The notes beneath the pieces were generated by a model. The model did not search any database, was not told the DNA's origin, and was given only the letters and a program-made list of their open reading frames with translations. A program made the translations under genes and the position numbers. From Herbiconiux flava (GTDB taxonomy: Bacteria; Actinomycetota; Actinomycetes; Actinomycetales; Microbacteriaceae): DNA of 64,000 nt. Of the stretch, positions 18,382 through 27,967 are shown piece after piece (the first letter of the stretch is position 1; each line of letters starts with the position of its first letter). The DNA is taken from NCBI RefSeq assembly GCF_013409865.1, contig NZ_JACCBM010000001.1:1116001-1180000 (forward strand), in the 5' to 3' direction.

Positions 18382-18400
18382 TTAGGATTGCCTAACCAAA
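18382..18400. promoter_or_regulatory. DtxR/IdeR-type iron box
   Basis: TTAGGATTGCCTAACCAAA matches the 19-bp actinobacterial iron-box consensus TTAGGTTAGSCTAACCTAA at 16 of 19 positions. It lies 59 bp before the siderophore binding-protein gene (minus strand) and 67 bp before the GTG of the divergent adaptor gene (plus strand), so it could control both in response to Fe(II). Confidence 0.75.
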
Positions 18401-18466
18401 CTACGTGAGTCGTCGGTCCGATTGCAAACCCCCTAGGATTCGATGCGGGGGACAGGAAGGTACGAC

Positions 18467-19546
18467 GTGGGTGTGGCGAGGAGATGGGTCTTCCCGGTCA
18501 TCCGGATCATTCTGATCGCGGTGATCGCAGTGGCTCTGGGCAAGCTGGCGTTCTTCCCGGACAAGCCGGCCGAGGCCGACCCGGCGGTGCCCACGGGCGC
18601 GCTGGTCGAGCCGACGGTCGCCGTCGCGCGGGGCACGATCACGAACGACGTCGTGCTCGACGCGACCGTCTCGGCCGACCCGGCGGTGCCGGTCAAGTCG
18701 ACCGCCGCGGGCGCCGTCGACGAGGTGTTCGCCGCGGTCGGTGCCTCGATCGCGGCCGGTGACGTGGTGTTCGACGTGAAGGTCGAGATCGAGCGCGACC
18801 CCGGCGAGACCGTCGACGCCGAGGGCAAGCCGCTGCCGGCGATCTTCCGCTACGAGCAGGTGCTCGCGCCCATCACGGGCACGCTCAGCTCGCTCGGCGT
18901 GATCCCCGGGCAGACGGTCACGATCGGCGAGGCCGCCGGGCAGATGGCGCCGCCGACCTTCTCGGTGTCGGGCTCGCTGCAGCCCGCGCAGCAGTACCGC
19001 CTGGTGAGTCAGCCGACCGAGGCGTCGGTGGCGATCACCGGCGGGCCGGCTCCGTTCACCTGCACGGGGCTCAGCATCCGCACGCCGCTGGCGGGGGCGT
19101 CGGAGGGCGGCTCGGGCGGGAGCGGCGGGGGCGTCACGGGTGGCGCGACCGACGGCGGGGGAGGCGCAGGCGGGGGTGGAGCATCCGGGAGCACCACCAC
19201 CGTGAGCTGCCCGGTGCCCGACGGCGTGACGGTGTTCCCGGGGCTCGCCGCTCAGCTGACCATCGCGGGCGGGAAGGCCGAGAACGTGCTCGTCGTGCCG
19301 ACCACGGCCGTGCGCGGAGCCGCCCAGACCGGCGCCGTCTGGGTCGTCACCGCCGACGGAGCGAACGAGGAGCGGGCCGTCGGACTCGGCCTCAGCGACG
19401 GCAGCACGGTGGAGATCACCGGCGGGCTCGCCGAGGGCGACACCGTGCTGCAGTTCGCCCCCGGCGCCTCGGCCGTGCCCGCCGACGGCATGGAGGGCTG
19501 CACCACGCTGCCCGACGGCAGCGGCGTCTGCGGACCGGTCTCGTGA
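18467..19546 (+). CDS. Membrane-fusion (MacA-like) periplasmic adaptor protein
   Basis: A 359-residue adaptor with a single N-terminal membrane helix (residues about 5-25), then a biotinyl-lipoyl-like hairpin region (AAGAVDEVFAAVGASIAAGD near 78) and a Gly/Ser-rich segment (about 215-240) before a beta-barrel and a C-terminal domain (VLVVPTTAVRG near 275). I prefer the GTG at 18467, 6 bases after AGGAAGG. An ATG 24 bases upstream is also possible. The ATPase gene follows with a GTGA overlap. In Gram-positive bacteria such MacA-like proteins work with MacB-type transporters in peptide or lipid export. Confidence 0.75.
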   Translation: MGVARRWVFPVIRIILIAVIAVALGKLAFFPDKPAEADPAVPTGALVEPTVAVARGTITNDVVLDATVSADPAVPVKSTAAGAVDEVFAAVGASIAAGDVVFDVKVEIERDPGETVDAEGKPLPAIFRYEQVLAPITGTLSSLGVIPGQTVTIGEAAGQMAPPTFSVSGSLQPAQQYRLVSQPTEASVAITGGPAPFTCTGLSIRTPLAGASEGGSGGSGGGVTGGATDGGGGAGGGGASGSTTTVSCPVPDGVTVFPGLAAQLTIAGGKAENVLVVPTTAVRGAAQTGAVWVVTADGANEERAVGLGLSDGSTVEITGGLAEGDTVLQFAPGASAVPADGMEGCTTLPDGSGVCGPVS

Positions 19547-20310
19547 CCCTGCTGCACCTCGCGTCGGTGACGCGCACGGTGCTGCCTCCCGACCAGCCGG
19601 CGCTGACCATCCTGAACGGCGTCGACCTCGACGTGGAGGAGGACGACCGCATCTCGGTCGTCGGCCGGTCGGGTTCGGGCAAGTCGACGCTGCTGAACCT
19701 GCTCGGCCTGCTCGACACCCCCACCAGCGGCGTGCTCGAGTTCGCCGGGCGGCCCGTGAAGGACTACTCCTCGGGCGAGCGCGACCGGGTGCGCGGGCGC
19801 GAGATCGGCTTCGTCTTCCAGCAGTTCAACCTGCTGCCGGGGCGCACCGCGCTCGAGAACGTGATCATGCCGCTGCTCTACGCCGAGGGGCGGCAGTTCT
19901 GGCGGCGGCGGGCCATCGCGGCCGAGATGCTCGAGGAGGTGGGGCTCGGGCACCGCCTCGAGAGCCTGCCCGACCGGCTCTCGGGCGGAGAGCAGCAGCG
20001 GGTCGCGATCGCGCGCTCGCTCGTGCGCGGGCCGCGGCTGATCCTGGCCGACGAGCCGACCGGGGCGCTCGACCTCGACACGGGGCAGAGCGTGATGGAG
20101 CTGATCGACGAGGTCGCCGCGCGCACGAATGCGGCGCTCGTGGTGATCACGCACGACCCGGCGATCGCCGAGCGGTCGCGGGACCACTACCGGCTCGATC
20201 ACGGGGTGCTGACGCGGGTGGGGGCCGGTGTTGGTGCGAATGCGAGTTCTGCCGCCGGGGCCGGGGCTGAGGCCGTTGCCGGGGCTGACGCCGGGGCCGG
20301 GGCCGCATGA
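19543..20310 (+). CDS. ABC transporter ATP-binding protein (MacB/LolD type)
   Basis: A 255-residue ATPase: Walker A GRSGSGKST near residue 45, Q-loop FVFQQFNLLPGRT, signature LSGGEQQRVAIARSLV near 147 and Walker B LILADEPTGALD. This is the MacB/LolD/FtsE subtype that works with FtsX-like permeases. It begins with GTG overlapping the adaptor stop and ends with an ATGA overlap onto the permease. The last 30 residues are an Ala/Gly low-complexity tail (GAGAEAVAGADAGAGAA) encoded by imperfect GCCGGGGC repeats, absent from typical family members. Confidence 0.88.
   Translation: MTLLHLASVTRTVLPPDQPALTILNGVDLDVEEDDRISVVGRSGSGKSTLLNLLGLLDTPTSGVLEFAGRPVKDYSSGERDRVRGREIGFVFQQFNLLPGRTALENVIMPLLYAEGRQFWRRRAIAAEMLEEVGLGHRLESLPDRLSGGEQQRVAIARSLVRGPRLILADEPTGALDLDTGQSVMELIDEVAARTNAALVVITHDPAIAERSRDHYRLDHGVLTRVGAGVGANASSAAGAGAEAVAGADAGAGAA
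20220..20306 (+). repeat. Imperfect GCCGGGGCTGA-type repeats in the ATPase 3' end
   Basis: The last ~85 bases of the ATPase gene are built from short imperfect copies of GCCGGGGC(TGA), giving an Ala/Gly tail. The array ends at the ATG of the permease gene. Confidence 0.6.
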
Positions 20311-21551
20311 GCCGCCTGCTGACCGGCCTGCTCGGGGCCGTGCTCGAGGCGTGGCAGGAGCTGCGCATCCACCGCACCCGCGTGCTGCTCTCGCTGATCG
20401 GCGTCGCCGTGGCCGTCTGCTCGCTCACCACCGTCGTCGCGCTCGGCGGCATCCTGCAGCAGTCGACCGCCGAGCTGAGCGAGCGGCAGAGCGGACGGCC
20501 GGCGACGCTGTACGTCTCGGCCTACCGCGACGACGGCGGGCAGGTCGACGCGGAGACGCTCCAGACGGCGTGGACGGAGACCGTCTCGCGCTACGGCATC
20601 GATTACGCCAGCCGCGTGGTGAACGCCTCCGTGCCCGTCGACTCGCCGAACGGGGTGCTCTCGGTCGGCACCCAGGCCGTCGACCAGCCCTACGGCGAGA
20701 TGCACCGGGTGCGCATCTCGGAGGGGTCCTGGTTCAGCGCGGACGACGACGAGCAGCTCGCGCCCCGCGTCATCGTCAACTCGGTCTTCTGGGACTCCCT
20801 CGGGCAGCCGGCGCTCGACGCGCATCCACTGCTCTCGCTCGGCGGCGACGAGGGTACGACGGCGGTGATCGTCGGGGTCTACCCCTCGGCCGACTGGGAG
20901 ACCGAGCCGGCGATGTTCATGCTCGCCGACCAGCTCGCGGCCTTCCAGCAGGCGGATGCCGGGGCCGGCGCCGCGACGGACCCCTTCGCCGGGTCGTCGG
21001 TGCAGTACGAGCTGTGGGTGCCGACCGGTGACTGGGAGGCGCTCGCCGCGGCGGTGAAGCGCGACCTCGCGGCGGCGGTCGGAGACGGGGCGACCGTCGA
21101 CGTGCAGCGGCAGGACGCCGCGCAGTACGGCGACGACCCCTTCCTCGTCACGCAGATGATCGTGGGCGGCATCGCCCTGCTGGTGCTGCTGCTCGGGGCG
21201 CTCGGACTCGTGAACATCGCCCTCGTGACGGTGAAGCAGCGGGTGCGGGAGATCGGCATCCGTCGCAGCTTCGGCGCGACCGCCGGGCGGGTGTTCTTCG
21301 CGGTGATGATGGAGAGCGTCGTCGCGACGATCGCCGCGGGCGCCGTCGGGGTGGCCGCGGCCATCCTGATCGTGCAGAGCCCGATGGTGCACGACCTCGT
21401 CGGTCAGGGGCTCGTCACCGACTTCCCGCCGTTCCCCGTCGACGCGGCGGTGCTGGGGCTCGTGGCGGCGTCGGCCGTGGGGGCGCTGGCGGGCATCCTG
21501 CCGGCGCTCGTCGCGGTGCGCGTCAAGGTCATCGACGCCATCCGCTACTGA
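20307..21551 (+). CDS. ABC transporter permease (MacB/FtsX family)
   Basis: A 414-residue permease with the MacB topology: one membrane helix near residues 25-48 (LSLIGVAVAVCSLTTVVALG), a large extracytoplasmic MacB_PCD domain, then three helices in the C-terminal FtsX domain (QMIVGGIALLVLLLGALGLVNIAL near 280, REIGIRRSFGAT loop). The ATG at 20307 overlaps the ATPase stop. With the two upstream proteins it forms a tripartite mechanotransmission exporter. The substrate is not evident; the adjacent iron box raises the possibility of a siderophore. Confidence 0.87.
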   Translation: MSRLLTGLLGAVLEAWQELRIHRTRVLLSLIGVAVAVCSLTTVVALGGILQQSTAELSERQSGRPATLYVSAYRDDGGQVDAETLQTAWTETVSRYGIDYASRVVNASVPVDSPNGVLSVGTQAVDQPYGEMHRVRISEGSWFSADDDEQLAPRVIVNSVFWDSLGQPALDAHPLLSLGGDEGTTAVIVGVYPSADWETEPAMFMLADQLAAFQQADAGAGAATDPFAGSSVQYELWVPTGDWEALAAAVKRDLAAAVGDGATVDVQRQDAAQYGDDPFLVTQMIVGGIALLVLLLGALGLVNIALVTVKQRVREIGIRRSFGATAGRVFFAVMMESVVATIAAGAVGVAAAILIVQSPMVHDLVGQGLVTDFPPFPVDAAVLGLVAASAVGALAGILPALVAVRVKVIDAIRY

Positions 21552-21696
21552 GCCCGCACTGCGGCGCTGAGCCCGGTGGCGCATCCTCTCTGAATGCTGC
21601 CTGGGTGCGTGTGCGCTCCTCGATCCTGATCACGTCTCACTGGTGAAGACCCGCTTCGGAGCCTCCACCCGGGAGGCCCCCACCCAAGGAGAGATC

Positions 21697-22116
21697 ATGA
21701 CCGACACCACCACCGCCAAGCACTCCACCACCGCCTCGAAGGGCAGCAACACCATCGCCGACGGCGTGGTCGAGAAGGTCGCCGGCATCGCCGCGCGCGA
21801 GGTCCGCGGCGTGCACGACCTGGGTGGCGGGGCCGCTCGGGCCATCGGCGCCATCCGCAACGCGATCAACGCGCAGGACCGCGGCCAGGGCGTCAAGGTC
21901 GAGGTCGGCGAGCGCCAGGTCGCCGCCGACATCACCGTCGTCGCCGAGTACCCCGTCGACCTGCAGAAGCTCGCCGACGACATCCGCGAGAGCGTCAGCC
22001 GCGCGATCACCACCGTCGTCGGCATGGAGATCGCCGAGGTCAACGTGACGGTCTCCGACGTGCACATCCCCTCCGACGACGAGGGCGACGACGCCGCCGA
22101 GAGCCGCGTCGCGTGA
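21697..22116 (+). CDS. Asp23/Gls24 family envelope stress response protein
   Basis: A 139-residue Asp23/Gls24 (DUF322) protein. The family core starts at IADGVVEKVAGIAAREVRGV near residue 21 and ends with AEVNVTVSDVHIP. The start ATG at 21697 follows AAGGAG by 7 bases; upstream in-frame Met codons lack a ribosome site. Family members associate with the membrane and support envelope homeostasis under stress. The stop overlaps the GTG of a second copy of the same family, so the two probably form a hetero-oligomer. Confidence 0.88.
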   Translation: MTDTTTAKHSTTASKGSNTIADGVVEKVAGIAAREVRGVHDLGGGAARAIGAIRNAINAQDRGQGVKVEVGERQVAADITVVAEYPVDLQKLADDIRESVSRAITTVVGMEIAEVNVTVSDVHIPSDDEGDDAAESRVA

Positions 22117-22544
22117 CCTCGCCGACCGCCGCGGGTCGGCACGTCGAGCCGATCGATCTGAGCCAGGTGCCCGCGCCGGCCGGGGTCGAGCCCGATCCCG
22201 CCGAGATCCTGGCGCGCACCGTCGCCGACACCGCCCTCGGCGTGAGCGGCGTGCACCGGCTCGGCACCCCCTTCGGGCGGGCCGTCGACTCGGTGCGCCG
22301 CTCGGCCTTCGGGTCGGGCTCCAACCCCGGCGTCGTGATCTCCCAGCGTGACGACGGTCTCGCGATCTCGGTGTCGCTCGTGGTCGAGTACCCGGCGAAC
22401 GTCACCGAGGTCGCGGAGACGGCCCGCACCCAGATCGCGCACGCGGTCGGGCAGCTGCACGAGCATCCGATCGCCGTCGACGTGACGATCACCGACGTGC
22501 ACGGCCCCTTCGACGCGACGACGAGCACGGGGTCACCGGAGTAA
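22113..22544 (+). CDS. Asp23/Gls24 family protein, second copy
   Basis: A 143-residue relative of the preceding protein. It has DPAEILARTVADTALGVSGVHRL near residue 22 and HEHPIAVDVTITDVHGPF near the end, with a Pro-rich leader. The GTG start overlaps the upstream stop (GTGA at 22113-22116), which is the only start consistent with the core. It is more divergent than the first copy, as in other actinobacterial Gls24 pairs. Confidence 0.82.
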   Translation: MTSPTAAGRHVEPIDLSQVPAPAGVEPDPAEILARTVADTALGVSGVHRLGTPFGRAVDSVRRSAFGSGSNPGVVISQRDDGLAISVSLVVEYPANVTEVAETARTQIAHAVGQLHEHPIAVDVTITDVHGPFDATTSTGSPE

Positions 22545-22551
22545 TCGGGCG

Positions 22552-22631
22552 CCGTACGCTCCGGACGAATAATCGGCACCACGGCGACCACTTTGGCGGC
22601 GGAGGGCCGGAAACCCGTCCGGAGCGTACGG
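22552..22631. repeat. 80-bp palindromic repeat element, copy A
   Basis: CCGTACGCTCCGGAC (22552-22566) and GTCCGGAGCGTACGG (22617-22631) are perfect 15-bp inverted arms. The interior 25 bases (about 22581-22605) match the reverse complement of the interior of copy B at 55598-55676 in 24 positions, and the outer arms are the same. It lies between the stop of the second Asp23 gene and the end of the convergent gene at 22633. It can form a long hairpin and may terminate both genes. Confidence 0.85.
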
Positions 22632-22632
22632 G

Positions 22633-23058
22633 TCAGGCGGGGAGCAGGGTGACGGGTGCGTGCTCCTGGCGGATGACGCCGTCGATGACCGCGAAGCCGC
22701 GCACCTCGGGCTGGGAGTCGAGGCAGAGGGCGGGCTCGGCGAGGTCGAGCGTGACGCAGACGGGGCCGTCGGGGTAGGTGACCTCGGCGTCGTCGTGCCG
22801 CCGCTCGAGGTCGCCGCAGCGGCTGAACACGTTCACGGACTGCGGCTCGAACACCGCGTAGAGGGTCACCCGGCGGCCCGCCCCGTCGCGCAGCGCGTCG
22901 ACCCCCAGCACGACGGCCTCCACGCGCCCGGCCGGCAGCACGTCGGACAGCGCGAACGTCAGCACCAGGCAGTAGTCGACCGCCGTCTCGACGAACGCGC
23001 CCAGCATCGGCCAGCCCGCCCGGTCGGTGCCGCGCGCCTCGGCCTCGCGCTCGCGCAT
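22633..23058 (-). CDS. Hypothetical protein
   Basis: A 141-residue protein of no family I recognise. It has no signal peptide or membrane helix and is rich in acidic residues and short beta-prone stretches (RVTLYAVFE, GPVCVTLDLAEPALC). AGGAGGGA lies 6 bases before the ATG, and codon use is typical of the neighbours, which supports a real gene. It is convergent with the Asp23 pair, with repeat copy A between them. Confidence 0.65.
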   Translation of the reverse strand: MREREAEARGTDRAGWPMLGAFVETAVDYCLVLTFALSDVLPAGRVEAVVLGVDALRDGAGRRVTLYAVFEPQSVNVFSRCGDLERRHDDAEVTYPDGPVCVTLDLAEPALCLDSQPEVRGFAVIDGVIRQEHAPVTLLPA

Positions 23059-23132
23059 GTCGTCCCTCCTGCCCTCGGTGCGTCCACCGTCGGCCCGAAG
23101 GCGATCGACGGAGTGGGGGTTGACATCGCCGC

Positions 23133-23711
23133 CTACTCGACGCGCCTCGGCTCCAGCTGGTCGCTGAAGGAGAGCGAGTTCTCACCCGGCAGCGTGATCT
23201 CGAAGCTGCCCGCGATCACGAACCCGTCGATCTCGGGGTTGTCGGCCGCCCAGGAGACGGCGACGCCGACGTACACGGTGCCCTGCGGAAGGGCCAGACC
23301 GGGGGCGACGAGGACGAGCGGTTCGTCGCCCGGGAGCGAACCGCGCACGAAGGCGGGATTGCTCAAGGGGACCACGTCATTGCTGTCGCCGCCCACCGGT
23401 ACGGTGTCGGTCAGGTCGTCGTCGAAAGCCATCGTGACGACGCCCGCCGTGAGGCCCGTCGACGGGGTGTACCCCGTCAGGGTGATCGTCGCCGAGTCGG
23501 CGGTCACCGCCGCACCCGAGTTCGTGATCGCGATCACGGCCAGCACAGCGGTCTCGTCCGGGAGCTCGATGTAGGCGGCAGCGAAGTCGACCGTGATCGT
23601 CGTGCTGGCGGCGGCCGCGGGGGCGCCGACGGCGACGGCGATGACCGGCACCGACCACGCGGCTCCGGCGAGCACGGTGCGGCGGTCGACGGGCGTGGTG
23701 GGGAGGGCCAT
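23133..23711 (-). CDS. Secreted hypothetical protein with Tat-like signal peptide
   Basis: A 192-residue exported protein. The N-terminus DRRTVLAGAAWSVPVIAVAV with a following APAAAAS site is the twin-arginine type of leader common on actinobacterial surface proteins. The mature part is beta-rich (VDFAAAYIELPDE, DSATITLTGYTPS), resembling an Ig-like or cell-surface sandwich, without catalytic motifs or an LPXTG anchor. The function is unknown. It is a single gene with a 74-base gap to the next minus-strand gene. Confidence 0.7.
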   Translation of the reverse strand: MALPTTPVDRRTVLAGAAWSVPVIAVAVGAPAAAASTTITVDFAAAYIELPDETAVLAVIAITNSGAAVTADSATITLTGYTPSTGLTAGVVTMAFDDDLTDTVPVGGDSNDVVPLSNPAFVRGSLPGDEPLVLVAPGLALPQGTVYVGVAVSWAADNPEIDGFVIAGSFEITLPGENSLSFSDQLEPRRVE

Positions 23712-23827
23712 GGCGTCAGCCTAGGGAGCAGCCGGCCCCGGACGCGCGCCCCCGACCGGGGCAGGGCCCGGCGGCGATACCCGCAGCAGCCCGAGCGGCA
23801 CGCGCAGCAGCACCCTCAGCAGCACCC

Positions 23828-25237
<1,410 letters not shown>

Positions 25238-25315
25238 CGCGCACTGCTCCTTCATGCCCGGCGTCGTGTGCCGGGCGCTCCGGCCGCGCGGGGTGGGCGG
25301 GCGCGGAGTCGTTCG

Positions 25316-25344
25316 ACTGTACCCGCGCGCCCACCGCCGATCAA
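25316..25344 (-). promoter_or_regulatory. Promoter of the L-serine dehydratase gene
   Basis: On the minus strand TTGATC (25339-25344) and TACAGT (25316-25321) are separated by exactly 17 bases, about 80 bases before the sdaA ATG. This suggests that sdaA can be transcribed on its own, although its frame is continuous with the upstream esterase. A small hairpin CCCGGC/GCCGGG (25257-25275) lies in the leader. Confidence 0.6.
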
Positions 25345-25438
25345 GACCGCGCCCGGCGGCAGACCGCGGCCGCCCCCGCGTCAGCCGGCGCGTGCAGGAG
25401 CCGGACGCGATCGCCGCCGCATCCGGCCCCCTTCGTCG

Positions 25439-26395
25439 CAGCGCGAGACGCCGCCGCACCCACTCGCCGCGGGTGCGCCGAGCCGCCCGGGACAGTTCGG
25501 CGTCGGGCGCGAGCAGCTCGAACAGGTGGTAGCCGCCCGGCCAGACGTGCAGCTCGGCGTCACCGCCCGCGGCCCAGATGGCGCTCGCGTAGGCCACGTC
25601 CTCGTCCCGGAACACCTCGGCGGACCCCACCTCGATGTACGTCGGCGGCAGCCCGGCGAGACTGTCGGCGCTCGCCGGGGACTCGTAGGGAGTCAGCGAC
25701 CCACCGTGCCGGCGGTCGCCGAGGAGGAAGTCCCAGCCCGTCTCGTTGCTCGTTCGGTCCCAGATGCCGACGCCGTCGATCTGCCGCGCGGACACCGAGT
25801 CGTTCCGCTCGTCGAGCATCCCGTACATGATCACCTGGCCGGCGAGGACTGGCCCGCCGCGGTCCCTGGCCATCAGGGTGATGCCCGCCGTGAGCCCGCC
25901 CCCGGCGCTGCCGCCGATGGTGAACAGCCGCTCGGGGTCGATGCCGAGCTCGGCGGCGTGCGCGGCCGTCCAGCGCAACGCGGTGTAGCTGTCCTCGAGA
26001 GCGGCGGGTGCCGGATGCTCGGGGGCCAACCGGTACTCGACGGTCACGACCACGGCATCGAACTGATCGACGTAGTCCAGCACCGGCTCGACGCCCACGA
26101 AGCGGTCGCCGAAGATCATCCCGCCCACGTGGGTGAAGAAGAATCCGGGACCGGTGGTGTGGCCCGGGCGGCTGAACACCGAGACAAGGAGCTCGGGTGC
26201 GCCGTCTGGCCCCGGCACGATGGTCTCACGGTGCTCGAGATCGCGCTCGGCGAGCAGCTGATCGAGCGTCTTCGTGAAACCCGGACCGCGGAGCGCCTCG
26301 AGATGCTCCGGCAGCAGCGTCGGACTGATGGACTGGTTGACGACGTCGAGCACGACCTTCAGTTCGGGGTCGAACGGGGGAGGCGAGATCGTCAT
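25439..26395 (-). CDS. Alpha/beta hydrolase fold-3 (HSL-type) esterase without its own stop codon
   Basis: About 319 residues of an HSL-like esterase: oxyanion loop THVGG near residue 89 (variant of HGGG), nucleophile elbow GGSAGGGL near 158, Asp in the AEVFRDED region and His in GGYHLFE. Family similarity ends at about 25439 (EWVRRRLAL). The frame then continues with no stop through 67 Arg/Pro-rich codons into the L-serine dehydratase, so the literal product from the ATG at 26395 would be an 855-residue fusion. I give the end of homology as the boundary. Loss of the stop or a 3' deletion is likely. The ATG overlaps the stop of the upstream hydrolase (TGATG). Confidence 0.7.
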
Positions 26396-27243
26396 CACTT
26401 GCCCGCCGCCCGTTCGATCAGCTTCGCCACGTCGGCGGGCTTCTCGAGCATCGAGAGGTGGTCGGCCTTGACCTCGACCACGGTTCCGCCGGCGCGCGAC
26501 GCCATGGCGCGCTGGCCGTCGGCCGGGATGACCCGGTCCTCGGTACCGATCAGGAAGAAGCTGGGCAGCGTCTTCCACGCCGGGGCACCGGACGGCTCCT
26601 GGAGGGCGCCACCGGCGATCGGCCGCTGTGAGGCCGCGAGGACAGCGGCGTCGTGTCGGTCGAGGTGCGCGGCGAACGCCGCCGCGAAGCCAGACCGCTT
26701 GACGTAGAGGTCGGGGTTCCCCGCGGGCAGGTTCGGATCCTGCACCGCGTCGAACACCTCACTCGGGTCGGCAGCGAGGGCCGAACCGGGTACCGCCCCC
26801 GCGAGCTGCACGATCGTCTCGCCCTGATCGGGTGCGAACGCGTCGATGTAGGCGAGCGCGGTGACGCTGGGGGTCTGAGCCGCGGCGTTGGTGATCACCG
26901 CGCCACCGTAGGAGTGGCCGACGAGAACGACCGGTCCGGTGGTGGCCTGGTTCACGAACGCGGCGACGGTTCCGGCGTCGGCGGCGAGGCCGCGCAACGG
27001 GTTCGGCGCGGACAGCACCGTGAAGCCGTCCTTCTGCAGGCGGGCGGTGACCGGGGCGAAGCTCGAGGAATCCGCCCAGGCGCCGTGCACCAGCACGATC
27101 GTCGGCTTGGCGGAGGGACGAGCGGCGATCTCGGCTGCCGCGGCAGGGACGGCCGAAGCGGCGGCGAGGCCGGTCAGCGCGGCGACTGCGGTGACAGCGG
27201 CGGCGAGTCCCCGGTGGGAGCGCCGCGAGCGATGGAGTGACAT
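26395..27243 (-). CDS. Secreted alpha/beta hydrolase
   Basis: A 282-residue exported hydrolase. The start ATG at 27243 follows AAAGG and gives a classical signal peptide (Arg/His-rich n-region, [20 protein letters not shown] core, AAAAE cleavage region). The mature enzyme shows [16 protein letters not shown] near residue 50, nucleophile GHSYGG near 110, Asp in IGTEDRVIP and His in ADHLSM. It belongs to the AB_hydrolase_6/salicylate-esterase-like group. It is divergent from a TetR gene, with a palindrome in its promoter region, so it is probably inducible. Confidence 0.85.
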   Translation of the reverse strand: MSLHRSRRSHRGLAAAVTAVAALTGLAAASAVPAAAAEIAARPSAKPTIVLVHGAWADSSSFAPVTARLQKDGFTVLSAPNPLRGLAADAGTVAAFVNQATTGPVVLVGHSYGGAVITNAAAQTPSVTALAYIDAFAPDQGETIVQLAGAVPGSALAADPSEVFDAVQDPNLPAGNPDLYVKRSGFAAAFAAHLDRHDAAVLAASQRPIAGGALQEPSGAPAWKTLPSFFLIGTEDRVIPADGQRAMASRAGGTVVEVKADHLSMLEKPADVAKLIERAAGK

Positions 27244-27262
27244 GGAATGCCTTTCGGTAAGT

Positions 27263-27280
27263 AGAACGATCGGTCGTTCT
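27263..27280. promoter_or_regulatory. TetR operator (AGAACGA palindrome)
   Basis: AGAACGA (27263-27269) and TCGTTCT (27274-27280) form a perfect 7-4-7 palindrome 20 bp before the hydrolase start. A further half-site CGTTCT lies at about 27353-27358 close to the TetR gene, so the regulator likely controls both directions. Confidence 0.65.
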
Positions 27281-27375
27281 TGGTTAAAGAAAGCACTCGG
27301 TCCGGCTCCTGTCAACCTGGTTTAGAACAATTTCATCGGTAGATATACCGTTCGTTCTTGTGTATGATCACGGGC

Positions 27376-27948
27376 ATGCCTGCACGCACCCGCGACTCAC
27401 TTCCGCCTCGCGAGCATCTGCTCGAGGTGGCCGCCGGGCTGTTCTACCGCGAGGGCATCAACTCGGTGGGCATCGACCAGATCGTGCGGGCGGCCGGTGT
27501 CACGCGGGCCACCCTGTATCGGCACTTTCCCGGTAAGGAGGCGCTCGTCGTGGCCTACCTGCAGCGCGAGGACGAACTGCTCCGGGCGGTCTTCGCGCAG
27601 GGCGAGGCGCAGGCGGTGTCACCCGAGCACATGCTGGAATCCGCGCTGGAGGGCATCGCCGACGATGCGACGCGTCACCATCAGCGGGGCTGCCCCTTCA
27701 TCAACGCCGCCGCGGAGTTCCCCGACGCCGACAGCGCCGTGCGCCGGGTCGTGGCCGACCATCGGGCCTGGTTCAAGGAGTCGCTCGCGCGCTATCTGAG
27801 CGACGCCGGCCGGCCCGAACCGGCCGAGACGGCCGACGCCCTCGGCATCCTGCGCGACGGGGTGCTGATCGGCAGCTACCTCGACGACTCCGCGAGGGTG
27901 CGCCGGGCCTTCCTGCGAACCGCGCGGCCTCTCGCCGGGCTCTCCTGA
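27376..27948 (+). CDS. TetR family transcriptional regulator
   Basis: A 190-residue TetR regulator: helix-turn-helix at about residues 28-52 (IVRAAGVTRATLYRHFPGKE), and a C-terminal domain with the RGCPFINAAAEFPD signature. I place the start at the ATG at 27376. TATGAT at 27363-27368 looks like a -10 box, which would make the mRNA leaderless or nearly so; an in-frame ATG at 27364 lies inside that box. It is divergent from the secreted hydrolase and its esterase partner. Confidence 0.83.
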   Translation: MPARTRDSLPPREHLLEVAAGLFYREGINSVGIDQIVRAAGVTRATLYRHFPGKEALVVAYLQREDELLRAVFAQGEAQAVSPEHMLESALEGIADDATRHHQRGCPFINAAAEFPDADSAVRRVVADHRAWFKESLARYLSDAGRPEPAETADALGILRDGVLIGSYLDDSARVRRAFLRTARPLAGLS

Positions 27949-27967
27949 GGAGGCCGGGCGGGTGCCG

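Noticed and set aside
25238..25438. Possible glycine riboswitch before L-serine dehydratase
   Set aside because: I could not find the paired glycine-aptamer stems; only a 6-bp hairpin and a promoter are visible.
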